This document shows positions 20,612 through 32,938 of a stretch of DNA of 64,000 nt, in pieces; the first letter of the stretch is position 1; each line of letters opens with the position of its first letter. Origin of the DNA: Locusta migratoria (lineage: Eukaryota > Arthropoda > Insecta > Orthoptera > Acrididae); contig CM048751.1 in NCBI GenBank assembly GCA_026315105.1, positions 332,970,649-333,034,648 on the forward strand. The letters run 5' to 3'. The notes beneath the pieces are model-generated. The model did no database searches, was not told where the DNA came from, and saw only the letters and a list, made by a program, of their open reading frames with translations. Position numbers and translations under genes: made by a program.

Positions 20612-21740
20612 CTTAAGTCCGGAGACTGGTTTGATGCAGCTCTCCACCCTACTCTATCCTGAGCAAGTCTTTTCACCTCCTCATAAGAATGACAACCCAC
20701 ATCCATTTGAATCTGCTTACTATATGCATCTCTTGGTCTCCCTCTGTGATTTTTACCCCACACACTTCCCTCTAATGCTAAATTTACAATTCCTCAATGT
20801 CCAAGAATGTGTCCTACCAAGCGATCCCTTCTTCTAGTCAAGGTATGCCAAAAATTCCTTTTCTCACCAATTCTGTTCAGTACCTCTTCATTAGTAATGC
20901 GATCTACCCACCTAATCTTCAGCATTCTTCTATAGCACCACATTACAAAAGCCTCTATTCTCTTCCTGACCACACCGTTTATTGTCCACGTTTCACTCCC
21001 GTACAAGGCAACACTCCACACAAATACCTTCAGAAAAGACTTCCTTACACTTAAATTAATATTCGATGTTAGCAGATTTCTCTTTTTCGAAAATGCTTTT
21101 CTTCCCACTGCCATTCTGCATTTTATATCCTCTGTACTGCGACTGTCATATTTTACTACCCAAGTAACAAAGTCTACCACCTTTATTGTTTCGTTACCTA
21201 ATCTAATTCCTTCAGCATCATCTGATTTTCTAAGACTGCATTCCATTTTCTTTGTTTTGCTCTTGCCAATGTTCATTTTATACGCTCTCTTCAACACACT
21301 GACCATTCCATTCAACTGCTCTTCCAGGCCCTTTGCTGTCTCTGACAGAATTACAATGTCATGAACAAAATGCAATGTTTTTATTTCTTCACACTGAACT
21401 TTAACCCCTATTCAAAATTTTTCTTTACTTTCCTTCACCGCCTGCTCAATGTACAAATTGAATAACATCAGAAGAACCCTGTCTTACTCCCTTCCCAACT
21501 AATGCTTCCCTTTCATGCCCTTCGAGTCTAATAACTGTCTGGCTTTTGTACAAGTTGTAAATAACTCTCCTTTCCCTGTATTTTACCCCTGCTGACTTCA
21601 GAATTTGAAAGAGTGTATTCCAGTCAACATTGTCAAAAGCTTTCTCCAAATCTACAAAAGCTAAAAATGTAGGTTTGCCTTTCCTTAGTCTATCTTCTAA
21701 GATAAGTCAAAGTGAGTATTGCCTCCCGGGTTTCTCTAAA
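20612..21740 (-). mobile_element. RTE-type LINE, 5'-truncated second copy
   Basis: Starts with the 3' block TCTTAAGTCCGGAGACTGGT shared with 10424. Contains the C-terminal domain (20794-21375: KMNIGKSKTKKMECSL, FLKVFVWSVALYGSETWTI, RRMLKIRWVDRITNEEVLNR) and a short RT piece (21446-21649: MEKAFDNVDWNTLFQIL and GKGVRQGS). Truncated at 21740 where Tigger sequence resumes. Confidence 0.85.
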
Positions 21741-22443
21741 TATAAGACAGATAAAGAAAATTGAAAAGAGCTATCTCCTACCTTTCTCTCAGTACGAAAG
21801 AAAGTTGGACTACTAAACTGGATGCATTGGAAATGATCCTCATCACATTATCGCAATAGCTGCTGTGATGCTTTTCCATGTTCGACCTTGCAGTTAATCA
21901 TCCAGCCAGTGGACGGCAGACTCCCTCAGTGTTTTGAGAGCGATGGAAGTGCTCACTGTCACTAAACGGTACTGTGTAGAGTCTTCAAAACCAATTTGGA
22001 CCATAGTTGAGCTTAAGGACCATGGTTATGGAAATTTATGGTAAATTTTCAGTTTTTTCCACCCAACGCTACAGGCCCCCTTCAGCCTTTGGACAAAGAT
22101 ATAATCTCTCTCACAAAGAGAGCCTATCGTAAGTGACTTAAGAGCTGCAATTTTTGCTGCTGAAAACACTAGTGCAACCCCAAATTTGAGTCTGCTTGAC
22201 GCAATAAAAGCCATTGTGGCCGCCTGGAAGTATTGCCACATCATATAGAGAAGTGCTTTAACAGAGATTAGAAACGTAGCAACACTGAAGATGTCCACGA
22301 ATTAGAAGATGCCACTTCACCTGATGAATGGACAGTTCTGCAGGATGTTGCAAACCCTGGGATTAGTTTCGAAAAATTCATTATTGTAGATGACAATGTT
22401 GCCGTATGTGCTTCTGTAGAATCTAATGTGCCAAAAGCTGTAA
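21741..22443 (+). pseudogene. Tigger transposase, C-terminal part
   Basis: Plus-strand remnants FFPPNATGPLQPLDKDIISL and KRAYRK, matching the PPNTTS-LQPLDQG block near the third catalytic position of Tigger transposases. Then a conserved acidic linker (DVHELEDATSPDEWTVLQDV). Stops and frame changes are present. The I-clade LINE begins at 22444. Confidence 0.8.
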
Positions 22444-23479
22444 ATGAGGTGATTGGTTGGTTGGGTTGGGGTTGGAAAGGGACCAAACTACTATGGTCAT
22501 CAGTCCCTTTTTCCAATCACAGAGACAACATAATAGACCACTAAAATAGGACATAACATGTTGGACCACATCAAACCATAGATGGAAAATGTCAAATAAA
22601 AGCATCAACTAATGGGAAGAAAGAAGAGATTTAAAAGCGAAGACCATAGTGTCCAGGCTGGGTGTTCACAGAAAAAATAGAACGTCCAGCCACTCTGCAA
22701 CACATTAAAATCACCTGCCTAATAATATTAAGCAGATGCAAATGCCTAATAATGTTAAGCAGGTGCAGAATAAATAGATAAAGCATACTCAATAATGTCA
22801 GATAGAATTGTAGAATCCACTGTTACGAATAAAAGTTAAAACAGAATCAGCCACAGAGGCATTGTTACCTAAAACAAGTTGTAAGGAGTCAGGAAGATTA
22901 AAGTCCGCCTTTGAGGGGCAAAGGTTGGGCATTCGAGTAAGATGTGGGTGACTGTGAAAGGTGCACCACATCAACAGTGAGGAGGATCCTCACGACACAG
23001 AATGTGACCATGAGTAAGCCAAGTATGGCCGATGCGGAGTCGGCAGAGGACGACAAAATCACTGCGAGGATTCCGCACAGAGGACCTCCACAAGTAGGTT
23101 GTCTCCTTTATTAATTGCAATTTGTTGGGCGTCCTTAGGGTATGCTATTCTGCCATTCTGTACTCCACAGACCAAAAACACAACTATGTAACATTGAACG
23201 GATGTCAGGAGCTGGTATACCTATATCCAGAGTTGGTTTATGGGTAGCCTCTTTCACTAACCTGTCAGCCGTCTCATTTCCAGCTATCCCAATGCGCCTT
23301 GGTGTCCAGACAAATGCTACCGACCGCCCACAATGGACGATATCGTATAGGGATTCTTAGGAGGCCTTAATCAAGGGATGGTGAGGGAAGCACTAATCAA
23401 GGGCCTGTAGACTGCTTAGGGAGTCACTGTGTATGAGGAAAGACTCCCCAGAGTAGGAACGAATGTGATCGACTGCACG

Positions 23480-24195
23480 AAGGATGGCTACCAGCTCAGC
23501 AGTGAATACACTGCAGCCATCCGGCAGACAATGCAGTTCCTTATGTCCGGCATGCATATATTAAAGCCAACACAACCATCTGCCCTCGAGCCATCAATGA
23601 AGATTACTGTGGAGTCCTGGTACCCATCAAGAATTGACAAGAATTGCCCGCGAAGTGCCTCTGGGTGAACAGAGCGTTTGGAGCATTGTGTCGAGTCCAG
23701 TCGAAGTAGAGGTCGAGGTAGACACCATGGTGGCGTACGCAACTGGAATTTAAACAAAAATGGTAGAGGAAAAGACTCCAATTCACTCAGAAGAGACCTA
23801 ACATGGACACTGACCTTCAAGCCCGATCTCGGCCACCCTTCTGGTATGTGGAGTACTCTGTTTGGAAAACGGAGACGGTAGTTGGGACGAGTAGGCATAC
23901 TATATACGCGGGCTTCATAATTTCCCAGCAGCTGTTGCCGCCTGTTTCGCAGAGGAGGCACGCCAGCCTCCACAACAAGGAGACTGTCCACAGGGCTTGT
24001 TCTGAAAGCCCCTGTCGCAAGTTGAACGCCGTAGTGGTGGAAACGATCCAGAAGCTGTACCGCCGAGAGCGATGCAGAACCATATACTACACTCATGACA
24101 GAACAAGGGCTTTGTAACAGTGCAGCAGAGTACTGCGATCTGCACCCCAAGTGGTACTGCTGAGGCAACGGAGGACGTTGAGGTGCCACCAGCAC
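23480..24195 (-). pseudogene. I-clade LINE: RT end and RNase H domain
   Basis: Open from 24195 to 23488. First the thumb/connection (LLDRFHHYGVQLATGAFRTS, VPPLRNRRQQLLGNY), then RNase H start STVIFIDGSRADGCVGF, where the Asp is the first catalytic residue. The rest of RNase H continues out of frame below 23480. RNase H removes the RNA strand after first-strand synthesis. Confidence 0.75.
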
Positions 24196-24225
24196 TTCTG
24201 TTTAAGCTGGTGAAATATGTGGTAT

Positions 24226-25245
24226 CTATATTAGCTGATCATCAAATTCCAGTCCTAAGAAACGGCGAGTTTCAACTACAGTGAGTAGTTGGTCATTAAT
24301 ATAAAGCTCTGAATGTGGGTGGACCGTCCGACGCCGACAGAATTGCATAACACATGCTGAAGAGCTAAAATATATGCAGAAGTCATCAACATACACTGAA
24401 GGTGATACTGACAAACTGACTGCTCCTGCTAGGCTATTAATGGCAACTAAAAACAAAGGGACGCTCAGTACCGAGCCTTAGGGGGCCCTATTCTCCTGGG
24501 TATGTAAGGAGCTATGGAACGCCCCGACATGTACATGGAAGGTATGTAGAGTTAAAAAATTTTAGATAAAAAGTGGGAGTGAGACCCGAAGTCCCCAGCC
24601 ATGTAAGGCGATAAGGATGTGGCGTCACCAGGTCGTGTCGTATGCCTTTGACAAATAAAAAAAGACAGCAATCAGGTGCTGACGCCGAGAAAAGGCTGTC
24701 CGGATAGCAAACTCAAGATGGACCAGGTTATCCAAGACTGATTGCCGCTGACAGAAACCAAGTCAGCAGGCCCCGGGATTAAAGCACCCAACACATCCGC
24801 CAGCTTACCATTCGTTCTAGCAGTTTACACACGACATTTGTAAGGCTGATTGGCCGATAACTGTCCACGTCTAGCAGATTTTTACCTGGCTTAAGCACCA
24901 GAACAATGGTACTTTCTCGACACTGTGACAGGAAGACACCTCCGCTCCACCTCCTCCAATTGAACAAAGCTAGAACATGTGTCTTAGAAGCATCAGATAG
25001 ATGCTTCAACATCTGATTGCAGATTCTGTCGGGCCCTGGGGCAGTGTCAGGGCAGTGTGCAAGGGCACTGAGAAACTCCCACTCATTAAACGGAGTGTTT
25101 TACACCTCAGTGTAGCATGTGGTGAATGAAAGAGGTTTGCATTCAAGGCAAAAGGCAAGCAGATAATTTTGGGAAGCAGCAGCACGAGCGTAGTGCTCAG
25201 CAAAAGTCTTGGAGATGGCACCGTGATCCATACAGACATCTCCAC
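24226..25245 (-). pseudogene. I-clade LINE reverse transcriptase, fragmented
   Basis: Motifs appear in separate frames: VLKPGKNLLDVDSYRPISLT and VVCKLLERMVSWRM (24779-25012), then LFLVAINSLAGAV and the catalytic SVYVDDFCIYFSS (24226-24456). Asp-Asp is intact but the frame is broken, so the enzyme is dead. Confidence 0.8.
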
Positions 25246-25539
25246 GTATAGAGATCCCAGGAATTGCTGTTTGGGTCTGGTATCCTACAGGCGTCCAATC
25301 TTCGTCCAGACTTGGGGAGGGGAGGTATGCGACCCTATGGTGGAGGCGTACCTCTCCCAACATTCCTGTTTGGGACTCTGTATTATCTGCCGAGCACAAG
25401 CTTGGAGCTGTTTAAATGTGATTAGAGTCCACAACTTTCGACGACCACCAAGGCACTATCTTTCTACGGGAGCATCCGAAGGAACGGGGGATTGCATGCT
25501 CAGCAGCAGATACAATTGTCTTAGTGGCATTCTCTACCA

Positions 25540-26190
25540 CTACATCGATCGTATCGGGAGAGGTTCAAGAGTGGCAGCTGGACGGAAGTCATCCCAGTTT
25601 GCTTTATTTAAAACCCATTGAGGGGAGCGTCCTGGGCATTGACGATGGGGTAGTGACAGAAAGAGATGAAAGTGGTCACTACCACACAAATCGTCATGCG
25701 TCCTCCAGTTGACAGATGGTAAGAGGCCAGGGCTGCAAACCGACAAGTCAATATCCAAGAAAGTGCCGTGGGCCACACTGAAGTGCACGGGGGGCACCGG
25801 TGTTTAAGAGGCAGAGATCGAGCTGGGATATTAAGGTCTCAACATCTTTGCCACGGCCACTGGCTATTGCACCAACCCACAAGGGGTTATGAGCGTTAAA
25901 ATCACACAATAGTAAAAACGGCGGTGGGAGTTGGGATATCAGTGCAGCTAATATGTTTGGTGGTACATCATCATCTGGTGGGAGATATAAGCTGCAGATA
26001 GTTACATCATGTGGTATCCTTACTCTGTCAGCCACAGCTTCTAAAGGTGTCTGAAGGGGCTCGGGTTCACCACACACAGAGTTAAGGATGTAGACACAGA
26101 CTCCACCTAGCACCCTACGATGAAAGCCACAACTTTTGTAATATCTAGTATCCCCTGTACCCAAGAAGGGCGCATTGTCGGGAACCAAGT
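25540..26190 (-). pseudogene. I-clade LINE EEP endonuclease
   Basis: HRRVLGGVCVYILNSVCGEP, TICSLYLPPDDDVP, FLLLCDFNAHNPLW (catalytic Asp-Asn), GRGKDVETLISQLDLCLLNT and, after a frame change near 25750-25795, LCGSDHFHLFLSLP (Ser-Asp-His). N-terminal Glu region lies above 26190 and is degraded. Confidence 0.8.
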
Positions 26191-26220
26191 CTCCTGGAGA
26201 GCAATGCAGAAAACAGGTGT

Positions 26221-26286
26221 GGTGCTTAAAAGTTGTCGTAATTCACCCAGGTATGGTGCTTAAAAGTTGTCGTAATTCACCCAGGT
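26221..26286. repeat. 34-bp tandem duplication
   Basis: GGTGCTTAAAAGTTGTCGTA and the following bases repeat exactly once at 26255. Located between ORF1 and the endonuclease. Confidence 0.9.
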
Positions 26287-26354
26287 GTCGGGAAAAATCA
26301 CCACAATTCCGCTGGAGGATGGTCTGGTAAGACATGAGGTACGAAGGACGGCTT

Positions 26355-27800
26355 TTATACATCAGGATCAGTTGCTTTCACTGCTGCTGATGCTGTTGGA
26401 TCAATGTCCACAGTCTCTGAGATACCGTCGAGATTCAGGTCCTCAGGGGACACTGGAATCTCCACCTCATCATTAGAGGCGGAGGTATGGGGTGGTAGTG
26501 CAGGAACTACCATGAACTCACTCTTTTCACTACATTTCTTTTTCTTCTTTGTGTCTCTCACTGCTTCTTCAGCTTCTCACGTCTGGGGAGCTTCATCGAC
26601 TCAGTCTCCGGGACTGAGCATGATCTCGAAGCCCTACAACCAGCCTTTGCTGGCACTGTCTGCCACTCGCCGGTGTCTGCTTTCCCAGCAGAGGAAGCCG
26701 AGGAATGCAAGTGATCCCTTCCTTGCAAGAGGAGCCAGAGGAGGCTGCTCATTCTCTGGCTTGGGGGTGGGGACCGATGTCCCCAGTGTTTAGGGAAGAA
26801 TTGCTCCCAAAGTTGGAGTTTTGGGAGCAACAAAGGAAGAGGTTCCCCCCAACCATCTGGGGAGTGGGTGGAGGTGGTAGGGCCTGCTGGCCCACTGGAA
26901 CTAGCTGAACAGTTACTGATCTATGCACAGTAGATAGTGACAATAAAGCAGCTGTACCATAGGAAGTGATCATATTTACTGGATGGAGTTTCAAGTACTT
27001 ACGTTTAGTCTCCGAGTATGACAGCCTGTCCAAGGTCTAATATTCCATGATTTTCCTCTCTTTGTGCAAAACTGTGCAATGTGGTGAGCAGGATGCATGA
27101 TGTTAGTTGCAGTTGACGCAGACTGGAGGAGGAGCACATGGGACATCGGGATGAGATGCACATCTGCATTCCTGGCAGGTTGGATTGGCATCACACTGGG
27201 ATGACGTGCCCAAACCTCCAGAACTTGAAACAACGCATAGGGCTTAATGTCGCAGTAGATCACCACCTTGACCTTCTCGGGCAATGAATCACCCTCGAAA
27301 GCCAAGATTGCCATAGGAGGTCTTTATGGAATGGAATGGCTTCGACCATGTTTAAACTCTTGTGGGGTGTTATTGTAATGGGATTATCACCCAGCTTGTC
27401 ACAGGCAAGCAGTGCTCGTGACTGTGCTGAGGATGACGTTGTTATGAGCACTGTCCCTGATCTCATTTTAGACATGCCCTCGAACTCTGTATACTTATCC
27501 TACAGGTGCTCCACAAAAAATAATGGCTTCGTCAACTGAAAGGATTCTCCATCTGTCCTGCTACAGACAAGGTATTTAGGGGCATAAGCCTCACCTTGTT
27601 GATGAGCCCTACGTTCCTTCCATGGGGTGGCCAGGGAAGGGAATGAGTGGGGGTTATATGTTGCTGCCTTCCTCTCTTAGAGACACCAATTGTATATCCA
27701 GCAACGTTATGGGGTCTTTTCATGGTGTTCGCACGAGCAGCTAGGGAAAAAGAGGTCCACCCAGAGCCCCACTTGCCTGGGTAAGCCTTATACAACTGAG
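26355..27800 (-). pseudogene. I-clade LINE ORF1 (gag-like RNA-binding protein)
   Basis: Around 27060-27250 the minus strand in a shifted frame gives a Cys-rich tract (NPTCQECRCASHPDVPCAPP then VCVNCN and CSPHC) of the CCHC-knuckle kind found in ORF1 of I/R1-type LINEs. Upstream open pieces (27260-27475, 27532-27795) are low-confidence parts of the same ORF. Ser/Pro/Gln-rich pieces at 26355-27033 lie towards its C-terminus. No single frame is intact. Confidence 0.6.
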
Positions 27801-28119
27801 ATGTGACAGGTTCCTCAGAGGTTGCTCGCTAGTGACTGTTCAATCTCAACAGCCATGCATCTCCTCAGCACATGAGATTGAGGTTTATTTTTTTTAGAGG
27901 TATGTACTGTCCTTGTGATCCGGGTGATTAAGCCAAGATCCTTGGGCTCTGAAACGTACAATGTTCCACCATTGCGCCACACTATGAACGTTGAAGCACG
28001 CACAGAGCTTATGGTGTAGTGGACTATTGGCATGACGCAGCCCATTGCTCAGGACCCCGGGTTCGCCAAGCTCGTACTCAGCAAATTAATGCTGAGCCCC
28101 TGAGGGGGAGGTGTAAGAA

Positions 28120-28342
28120 GGGCCATTAGAAGAAAGTGAAGAGGAAGAGAATACAGATAGCACTCCACCTACCTGTCAGGATATGTTTATAGCCTTGGAC
28201 AGTTTAGAACAGTTCGCTTCAACATGCAATGTATCTGCTGGGTTTACAGACGCTATCATTACAGTTGGTTGTGAAATTACAAAATATTATTGTTCCCATG
28301 AATGCCAGCAAACCATGACTGATTTTTTTCCAAGAAAGTAAT
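28120..28342 (+). pseudogene. Tigger transposase, C-terminal tail
   Basis: Plus strand: acidic PLEESEEEENTDSTPPT then TKYYCSHECQQTMTDFF with stop soon after; a TDFF-type tail is typical of Tigger transposases. Separated from the previous part by the I-clade LINE. Confidence 0.75.
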
Positions 28343-28541
28343 GTACATAATTTGTGAGTACTTGTAATTTTACAATCACTTTATGGTGTTATGAGTCTAC
28401 AATAACGTGATTGATAGTGTAGTGTATTACACATTAGTGTACTGCTGTACATGTATACTTATTAAAATCTCTGTTTTTCACATAACATGAACTCCGGATT
28501 TTTCTGTCCCTTCGGATTCGTGTTAACGAAGTTCTACTGTA

Positions 28542-28702
28542 TATCTGAAACAATGCAACATATGGCAGAAAAGAAGCAAAAATGTAGAGAATTTTCTCCT
28601 CTACAAATTCTTGTATTCAATTTTTATGTCAGATGACAGGTTAAGCCATTATTTCCATTTAAAGTTTGAGCTGTCAAAAGGTTATCCCAAAACCCCATAC
28701 TT
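28542..28702 (+). repeat. Diverged direct repeat, copy B
   Basis: Partner of 18282-18445, in the same orientation. Confidence 0.7.
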
Positions 28703-29305
28703 AGTGTTACAACAGTAACCTAAAGCAGGCCAACATGCTTTCACAGAAAATCATAGTTTTGTTGTTAGGCACTTGACTTATTAAATATTCGTTTATCCTT
28801 TTTCTGTAGGAACATAAAAATCAGGTGGTTTACAGCACAGCACAGCACAGCATATAAATACCCATGAGAGAAGCAATTGTTTCCTAAATTGTCTATCTCC
28901 TCCCACCTTCTGTCTCTGTTCGTCATCTCCTCGCCCTCCTTCTATACATTCCCACACTCTGTACATCTCCTTCCCTTCCTCCTGTCTTTCTGCACCTCAT
29001 TTCCCCTCTTACCAGTCCCTTCTACCTGTTCAACTTCTCCTTCCCCCATTTCTGTCTGCCTAATCAGCTCCTCTTCTCTGCCCATCACACCCACATGCAA
29101 CACTCAAAAGTATTTAATTCCAGATAGTAAATAATATATGCACCAAGTTAAATAGAAATTGATCTTGGGACTTTTGACCACATTCACATGTTTCTTAAAC
29201 ACATGTATGATTCTCTGATGGTTTACACCAAGCAGAAAGTAAAATGTATCTGTGGTAATCAGCCAAGTGCACTAATAGTGAATTTTGCCTTGTTCCATGT
29301 GCACC
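28703..29305. other. Unassigned; contains pyrimidine-rich tract 28890-29065
   Basis: The CT-rich stretch has a strand-long pyrimidine bias and gives spurious open frames. No gene seen. Confidence 0.6.
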
Positions 29306-29318
29306 AAAGTCATAACTA

Positions 29319-29515
29319 AATGTTCAAATGTTTGTACAACTTATGGGACTTAACTACGGGGTCATCAGTCCCTAAGCTTACAAACTACTAATGAACTACC
29401 TAAGACTACAGACGGCACAAATATCCATGCCCGAGGGGGGATTCGAACCCCCGACCGTAGTGACCGTGCTGACCGTGACTGAAGCGCCTCAGTCACCTCG
29501 GCCACCGCGGCCGGC
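29319..29515 (-). mobile_element. tRNA-derived SINE, copy 1
   Basis: Minus strand starts with GCCGGCCGCGGTGGCCGAGG (A-box region) and has GGGGGTTCGAATCCCC (B box). The 3' part has GACTGATGACCCCGTAGTTA. A 13-base target duplication AAAGTCATAACTA lies at 29306-29318 and 29516-29528. A close-looking copy with an intact pol III promoter core. Confidence 0.9.
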
Positions 29516-29622
29516 AAAGTCATAACTACTGAACTGTATATAGAAGGCAGAGAATTATTTAATTTTGCAGTCCATTCAGTTTAAATGTGAATATTGCTTG
29601 CAAAATGTGACAAATACAGTTA

Positions 29623-31616
29623 CAGTAGAACCCCGATTTAACGAAAACCCGCTTTTAACGAATATTTCTGTCGGTCCCGGCGAAACTCCCATTAGAATAA
29701 TGTTATTTTTCCCCGCTTTTAGCAAACCCCGCTTTAAGGAAAAGTCCGCTTTTAAGGAACAAACATGAAAAATTCTGGAAATTAAAATTTTGTTTTTATG
29801 CAATTTCTAATTGTGGGCAAGTTAATTTGTTTCGTTTTTTCCTCAGAATTAGGAATTTGTGTTTACGTGACGTCGGTTATCGATTCTTTAAGTCAATGCA
29901 TATGGAACATCTTTGCAGCGATACCGGTATAAGCAGCCGTAATCGATACCTTCCGTCGATAGGTTAACGTATCTAATACCAGTGCAGCGATACCGGAGAA
30001 AGCTTTGACGAATCAGCTAGCTATTTCCCTCATGTCTTCCATATGTTATGGTCACGTGGTCTGACGTCAGTCGAAAATTAAGAAGCGCGAGCTGTGAAAT
30101 GTTGTCTTTTGTTTTATTTCAGATTCACTTTTTCAGAATTGTAGGAGTGGAGAGAAGGTGACGACCATCCAAGGTGTGTGACAATGGCAAAGAATACGAT
30201 TTGGTGTGTCTTCTTAGTGCGGCTTTTAGAAACAGGGAACATTGTTAAATGTCGAATCTAGCGCTACCTTTGGTTGCAAAAAGACGAATATTCGTGTGAC
30301 AATGTTCAGTTGTACTTATTAAATGTTTTGAAGGTGTGTGAATTACATAGCTGCATTCCTTTAAGCGGAAAATTTATGTAAAACAGGTTCGAAAATCGCC
30401 TTGCTAGATTAGTGTGGAAAATGCACTGTTTTCGAACTGCTTAGAAAACTTAATAATCTCTCGTTTCAGAGTAAGTGCAAAGTGTGGAAACTGAACCAGT
30501 AGAGAAAACCTTACGACTAATAAAATGTTATAAGGCCAGGCATTAAGTTACCCCTTCGTAATTAAAAACTGCAATGCGTTTAAAAAATTACCTCATACAT
30601 CAAATGCCTAAATGACTTTGAGAATTGTCAAGTATTTAGCCCCAAAGATGGGTGGGTTGAAAAGCAGATTAACTGTCGGTGGCTACCGATTGAAGTGTTA
30701 GCGCGATGATGATCCCGCAGTGAAGGCATCCAAACAGCTAATAACGTCTTTAGGCTACGTTTTTCTCTTTGTAAACAATTTGGTGTTGTGGATTATTTTT
30801 TACGAGTAATATATAGCAAAATCGTGACACATTTGTAGAGGATACGTTTAAGTTTTGACGAATTTACACTGTAATGTTATTGCTGCTCCTTTAGCTTGCA
30901 AAAAGAAAAGCTGTGTTATTGTAGTTACCGGCGTAACAACATAATCGAAAATGTTAACATATTTGTAGAAGCGCTAAACACCTGTTTGTCGTGCGCCCAA
31001 ACTCCCTATAGATCAATATTTTTAGAAAATGTTTTTGACGAATTAACAATGGAAATAATTTTGAAGAAGGTTTAGGTTGTTAAAAAGGTATTTATACCTC
31101 GAACCAGGGGGAAGGCGATGACGAAAATTTTGAAATTTATGGATCAGTAAAAATTACTGATTGCATATTCTGCAGAAAAGAAAGCGCTGGAGAACTTTAG
31201 AAAAAGTACATTGAGTATCAGTCGGTTCTCAAGTATAGTGTTTTTTAAGTCTGATGTACGGCACCAATTTTTGCACCTGTAGTCAGCTCTTTTAAAGTAG
31301 CTGAGTCAATAAAAACAAACATCAACCACATAGTGATAACTTTGGTCATTACAGTATGCTGGGAAAACAAAATGGTCATCTCTTTTCGATTTAATAAAAA
31401 ATAATTTTTTCTGCAGAAAGTGTAATGTATTTAAAATTGTAGCAGATTACTGGTATGTTAGTAATTAAATAGCTCCTATAACACTTACACATGCTTGAAT
31501 TATGTCTCTGAGTCACTCCTCCTGTGTACCTAGGCAAAACCCCCATTTAAGGAAAACCCCTATTTAAGGAATAAATATTTCGGTCCCCTGAGATTCGTTA
31601 AAAAGGGGTTTTACTG
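29623..31616. mobile_element. Tigger/pogo-type element without recognisable transposase
   Basis: TA duplication at 29621-29622 and 31617-31618. Ends CAGTAGAACCCCGATTTAACG and TTAAAAAGGGGTTTTACTG are inverted; subterminal repeats of GCTTTTAACGAA/TTTAAGGAA type recur at both ends. Two kilobases of interior contain no usable frame. It may be a deletion derivative or carry a fully decayed gene. Confidence 0.8.
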
Positions 31617-31618
31617 TA

Positions 31619-32816
31619 GTAATATAGCAGTAATAAATTAAAATGTTACGCCCAATGCAGCATTTTTACTTAGTGAACAGAAAAAATGTAGCAAGTGATA
31701 ATTTTTGTCTCCTGTTATCAATTTGAGGGAAGGGTGTGAGGGGGTCAATGTGAAAAAACTTAGTAAATGTTTGAAAATGTGAGTAAAGTTTGTTGTATGC
31801 CAATCAGTCTCAAATACTGGTCAAATAAATTCTGGATTTTCACATTCTTCAGCTGCATATAATTTTTAATTTCCATTTCTTTGGTCGTGTCTCTATGAAA
31901 AATGCAATATTGTATCAAAATTTTAAGTCAACTGACTGACTATTTTTCAAATTTTCTGGTGACAAATATATGCAGACTGAATCTTCATGTCTAAAGATGA
32001 TGACCATTTTGCACAAAATTAACAATGAATAAATGTCTTAGTGGTACAGAAATATGACTTCCTTTAAAGATTTATAAGATTGGAGCACCACATACACAAA
32101 ACAGTTACATTTAAAGTATGGATATAACTACAATAACACAACATAAAATACCCTTAATTTAGCATGAGGAACAGAGACTAAAACACACAAAAAATAAAAG
32201 ACCCTGTGATCTCATGCAAAGCAAAACAGAGATACAAATAATCAAGGAGGCAACTAAAACTTAATACTGTTCACTTTTCAACAAGATAATTGATCACAAA
32301 ATGATGGCCCATAAAATTCCTTTTCCTTTCTAGTGAGGAGAGAAAGCATTAATCCTTTGTGTTTCCTATCTATTGTTAGTAAACACTGTAGATATTGCTA
32401 GTGGTGGTGGGGGGGGGGGGGGGGGAGAAAAACTACCTGTAATAAAAATAAAACCTAAGGTTACACAGCAAGACATTTCAAATTCTGTATCTCACAAATT
32501 AATGGAATCATCCCCCCCCCCCCCTTTCTAATTCCAGATCTACAAAAGAGATAATCTACACAAACAAAAATTGACAAAAAAAGAAAGGGGAAAAAGGGAA
32601 AAAATAAAAAAAGTACACAGAGCATAAAATTTAAGTAATGAGTACCAATCTATTAGCATATACTACGATAGTCTGACGATGTATAAGCAAAAATGTTAGT
32701 AATTTGCTGAAGGGTACGGATACATTTTAACCCAGACTACATCACATCAGAACATGCAACAGTAGACAAAAGTGAGACATGACCTAAGTATCTACCAAAT
32801 TTTATAAAGAAAGTAC
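31619..32816. other. Intronic AT-rich sequence with poly-G/poly-C
   Basis: G19 at 32407-32425 and C13 at 32512-32524 stand about 100 bases apart and could pair. Nothing coding. Lies in intron 3 of the anoctamin gene. Confidence 0.6.
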
Positions 32817-32938
32817 CTCTTTCATTGGCATGCGGAGCTTGAGAATCTCACCATACCGCCGCAGCACCTCCAATGGTGCATGGATCTTAATAAAAACCAG
32901 TCCATTTGGTTCTGGCTTTTCATATTCAAGTTCAAGAC
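32817..32938 (-). CDS. Anoctamin (TMEM16) exon, second recognised
   Basis: 122 bases, starting after acceptor TTTTTCACAG and ending before donor GTACTT. It begins with the last two bases of a split Gly codon and ends in phase 0. Encoded: LELEYEKPEPNGLVFIKIHA, then PLEVLRRYGEILKLRMPMKE. This matches the anoctamin cytosolic N-terminal (dimerisation) domain, where family members read GLELE...F-K-HAP-EVL--YAE-LKLKMP. Anoctamins are ten-helix calcium-activated chloride channels or lipid scramblases of the plasma or internal membranes. The membrane-spanning exons are not in the recognisable part of the window and should lie to the left. Which anoctamin paralogue it is cannot be decided from these two exons. 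Confidence 0.88.

Larger units (their letters stand above)
22444..28110 (-). mobile_element. I-clade LINE with RNase H, about 5.6 kb, decayed
   Basis: Minus-strand order: 5' region about 27810-28110, ORF1 with Cys-rich knuckles, EEP endonuclease, RT, RNase H, 3' UTR. The RNase H after the RT is characteristic of the I group. The hexamer GAGGTG adjoins both ends (before 22444 and near 28111), a plausible short target duplication inside Tigger. Tigger coding resumes at once on the far side. The fragment at 38086-39030 is a second, older copy of its 3' part. Confidence 0.8.
18617..28539 (+). mobile_element. Tigger/pogo-type DNA transposon, split by nested LINEs
   Basis: Left end CAGTATAACCTGGTTAGCGC after a TA at 18615-18616; right end GTTAACGAAGTTCTACTG before a TA at 28540-28541. 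The ends are inverted and imperfect. The transposon's own sequence is 18617-19878, about 21741-22443 and about 28111-28539; the gaps are LINE insertions. All transposase parts read on the plus strand and come in the expected order. Confidence 0.75.

Noticed and set aside
23142..27033. Many plus-strand frames of 60-150 codons
   Set aside because: They are antisense shadows of the minus-strand I-clade LINE; codon patterns and motifs are on the minus strand.
28877..29134. Ser/Pro/Leu-rich 85-codon frame
   Set aside because: It is a pyrimidine-rich tract; composition alone explains the open frame.
32407..32524. Poly-G and poly-C about 100 bases apart as a possible regulatory hairpin
   Set aside because: Homopolymer pairs occur by slippage, and nothing around them is conserved as far as can be seen.
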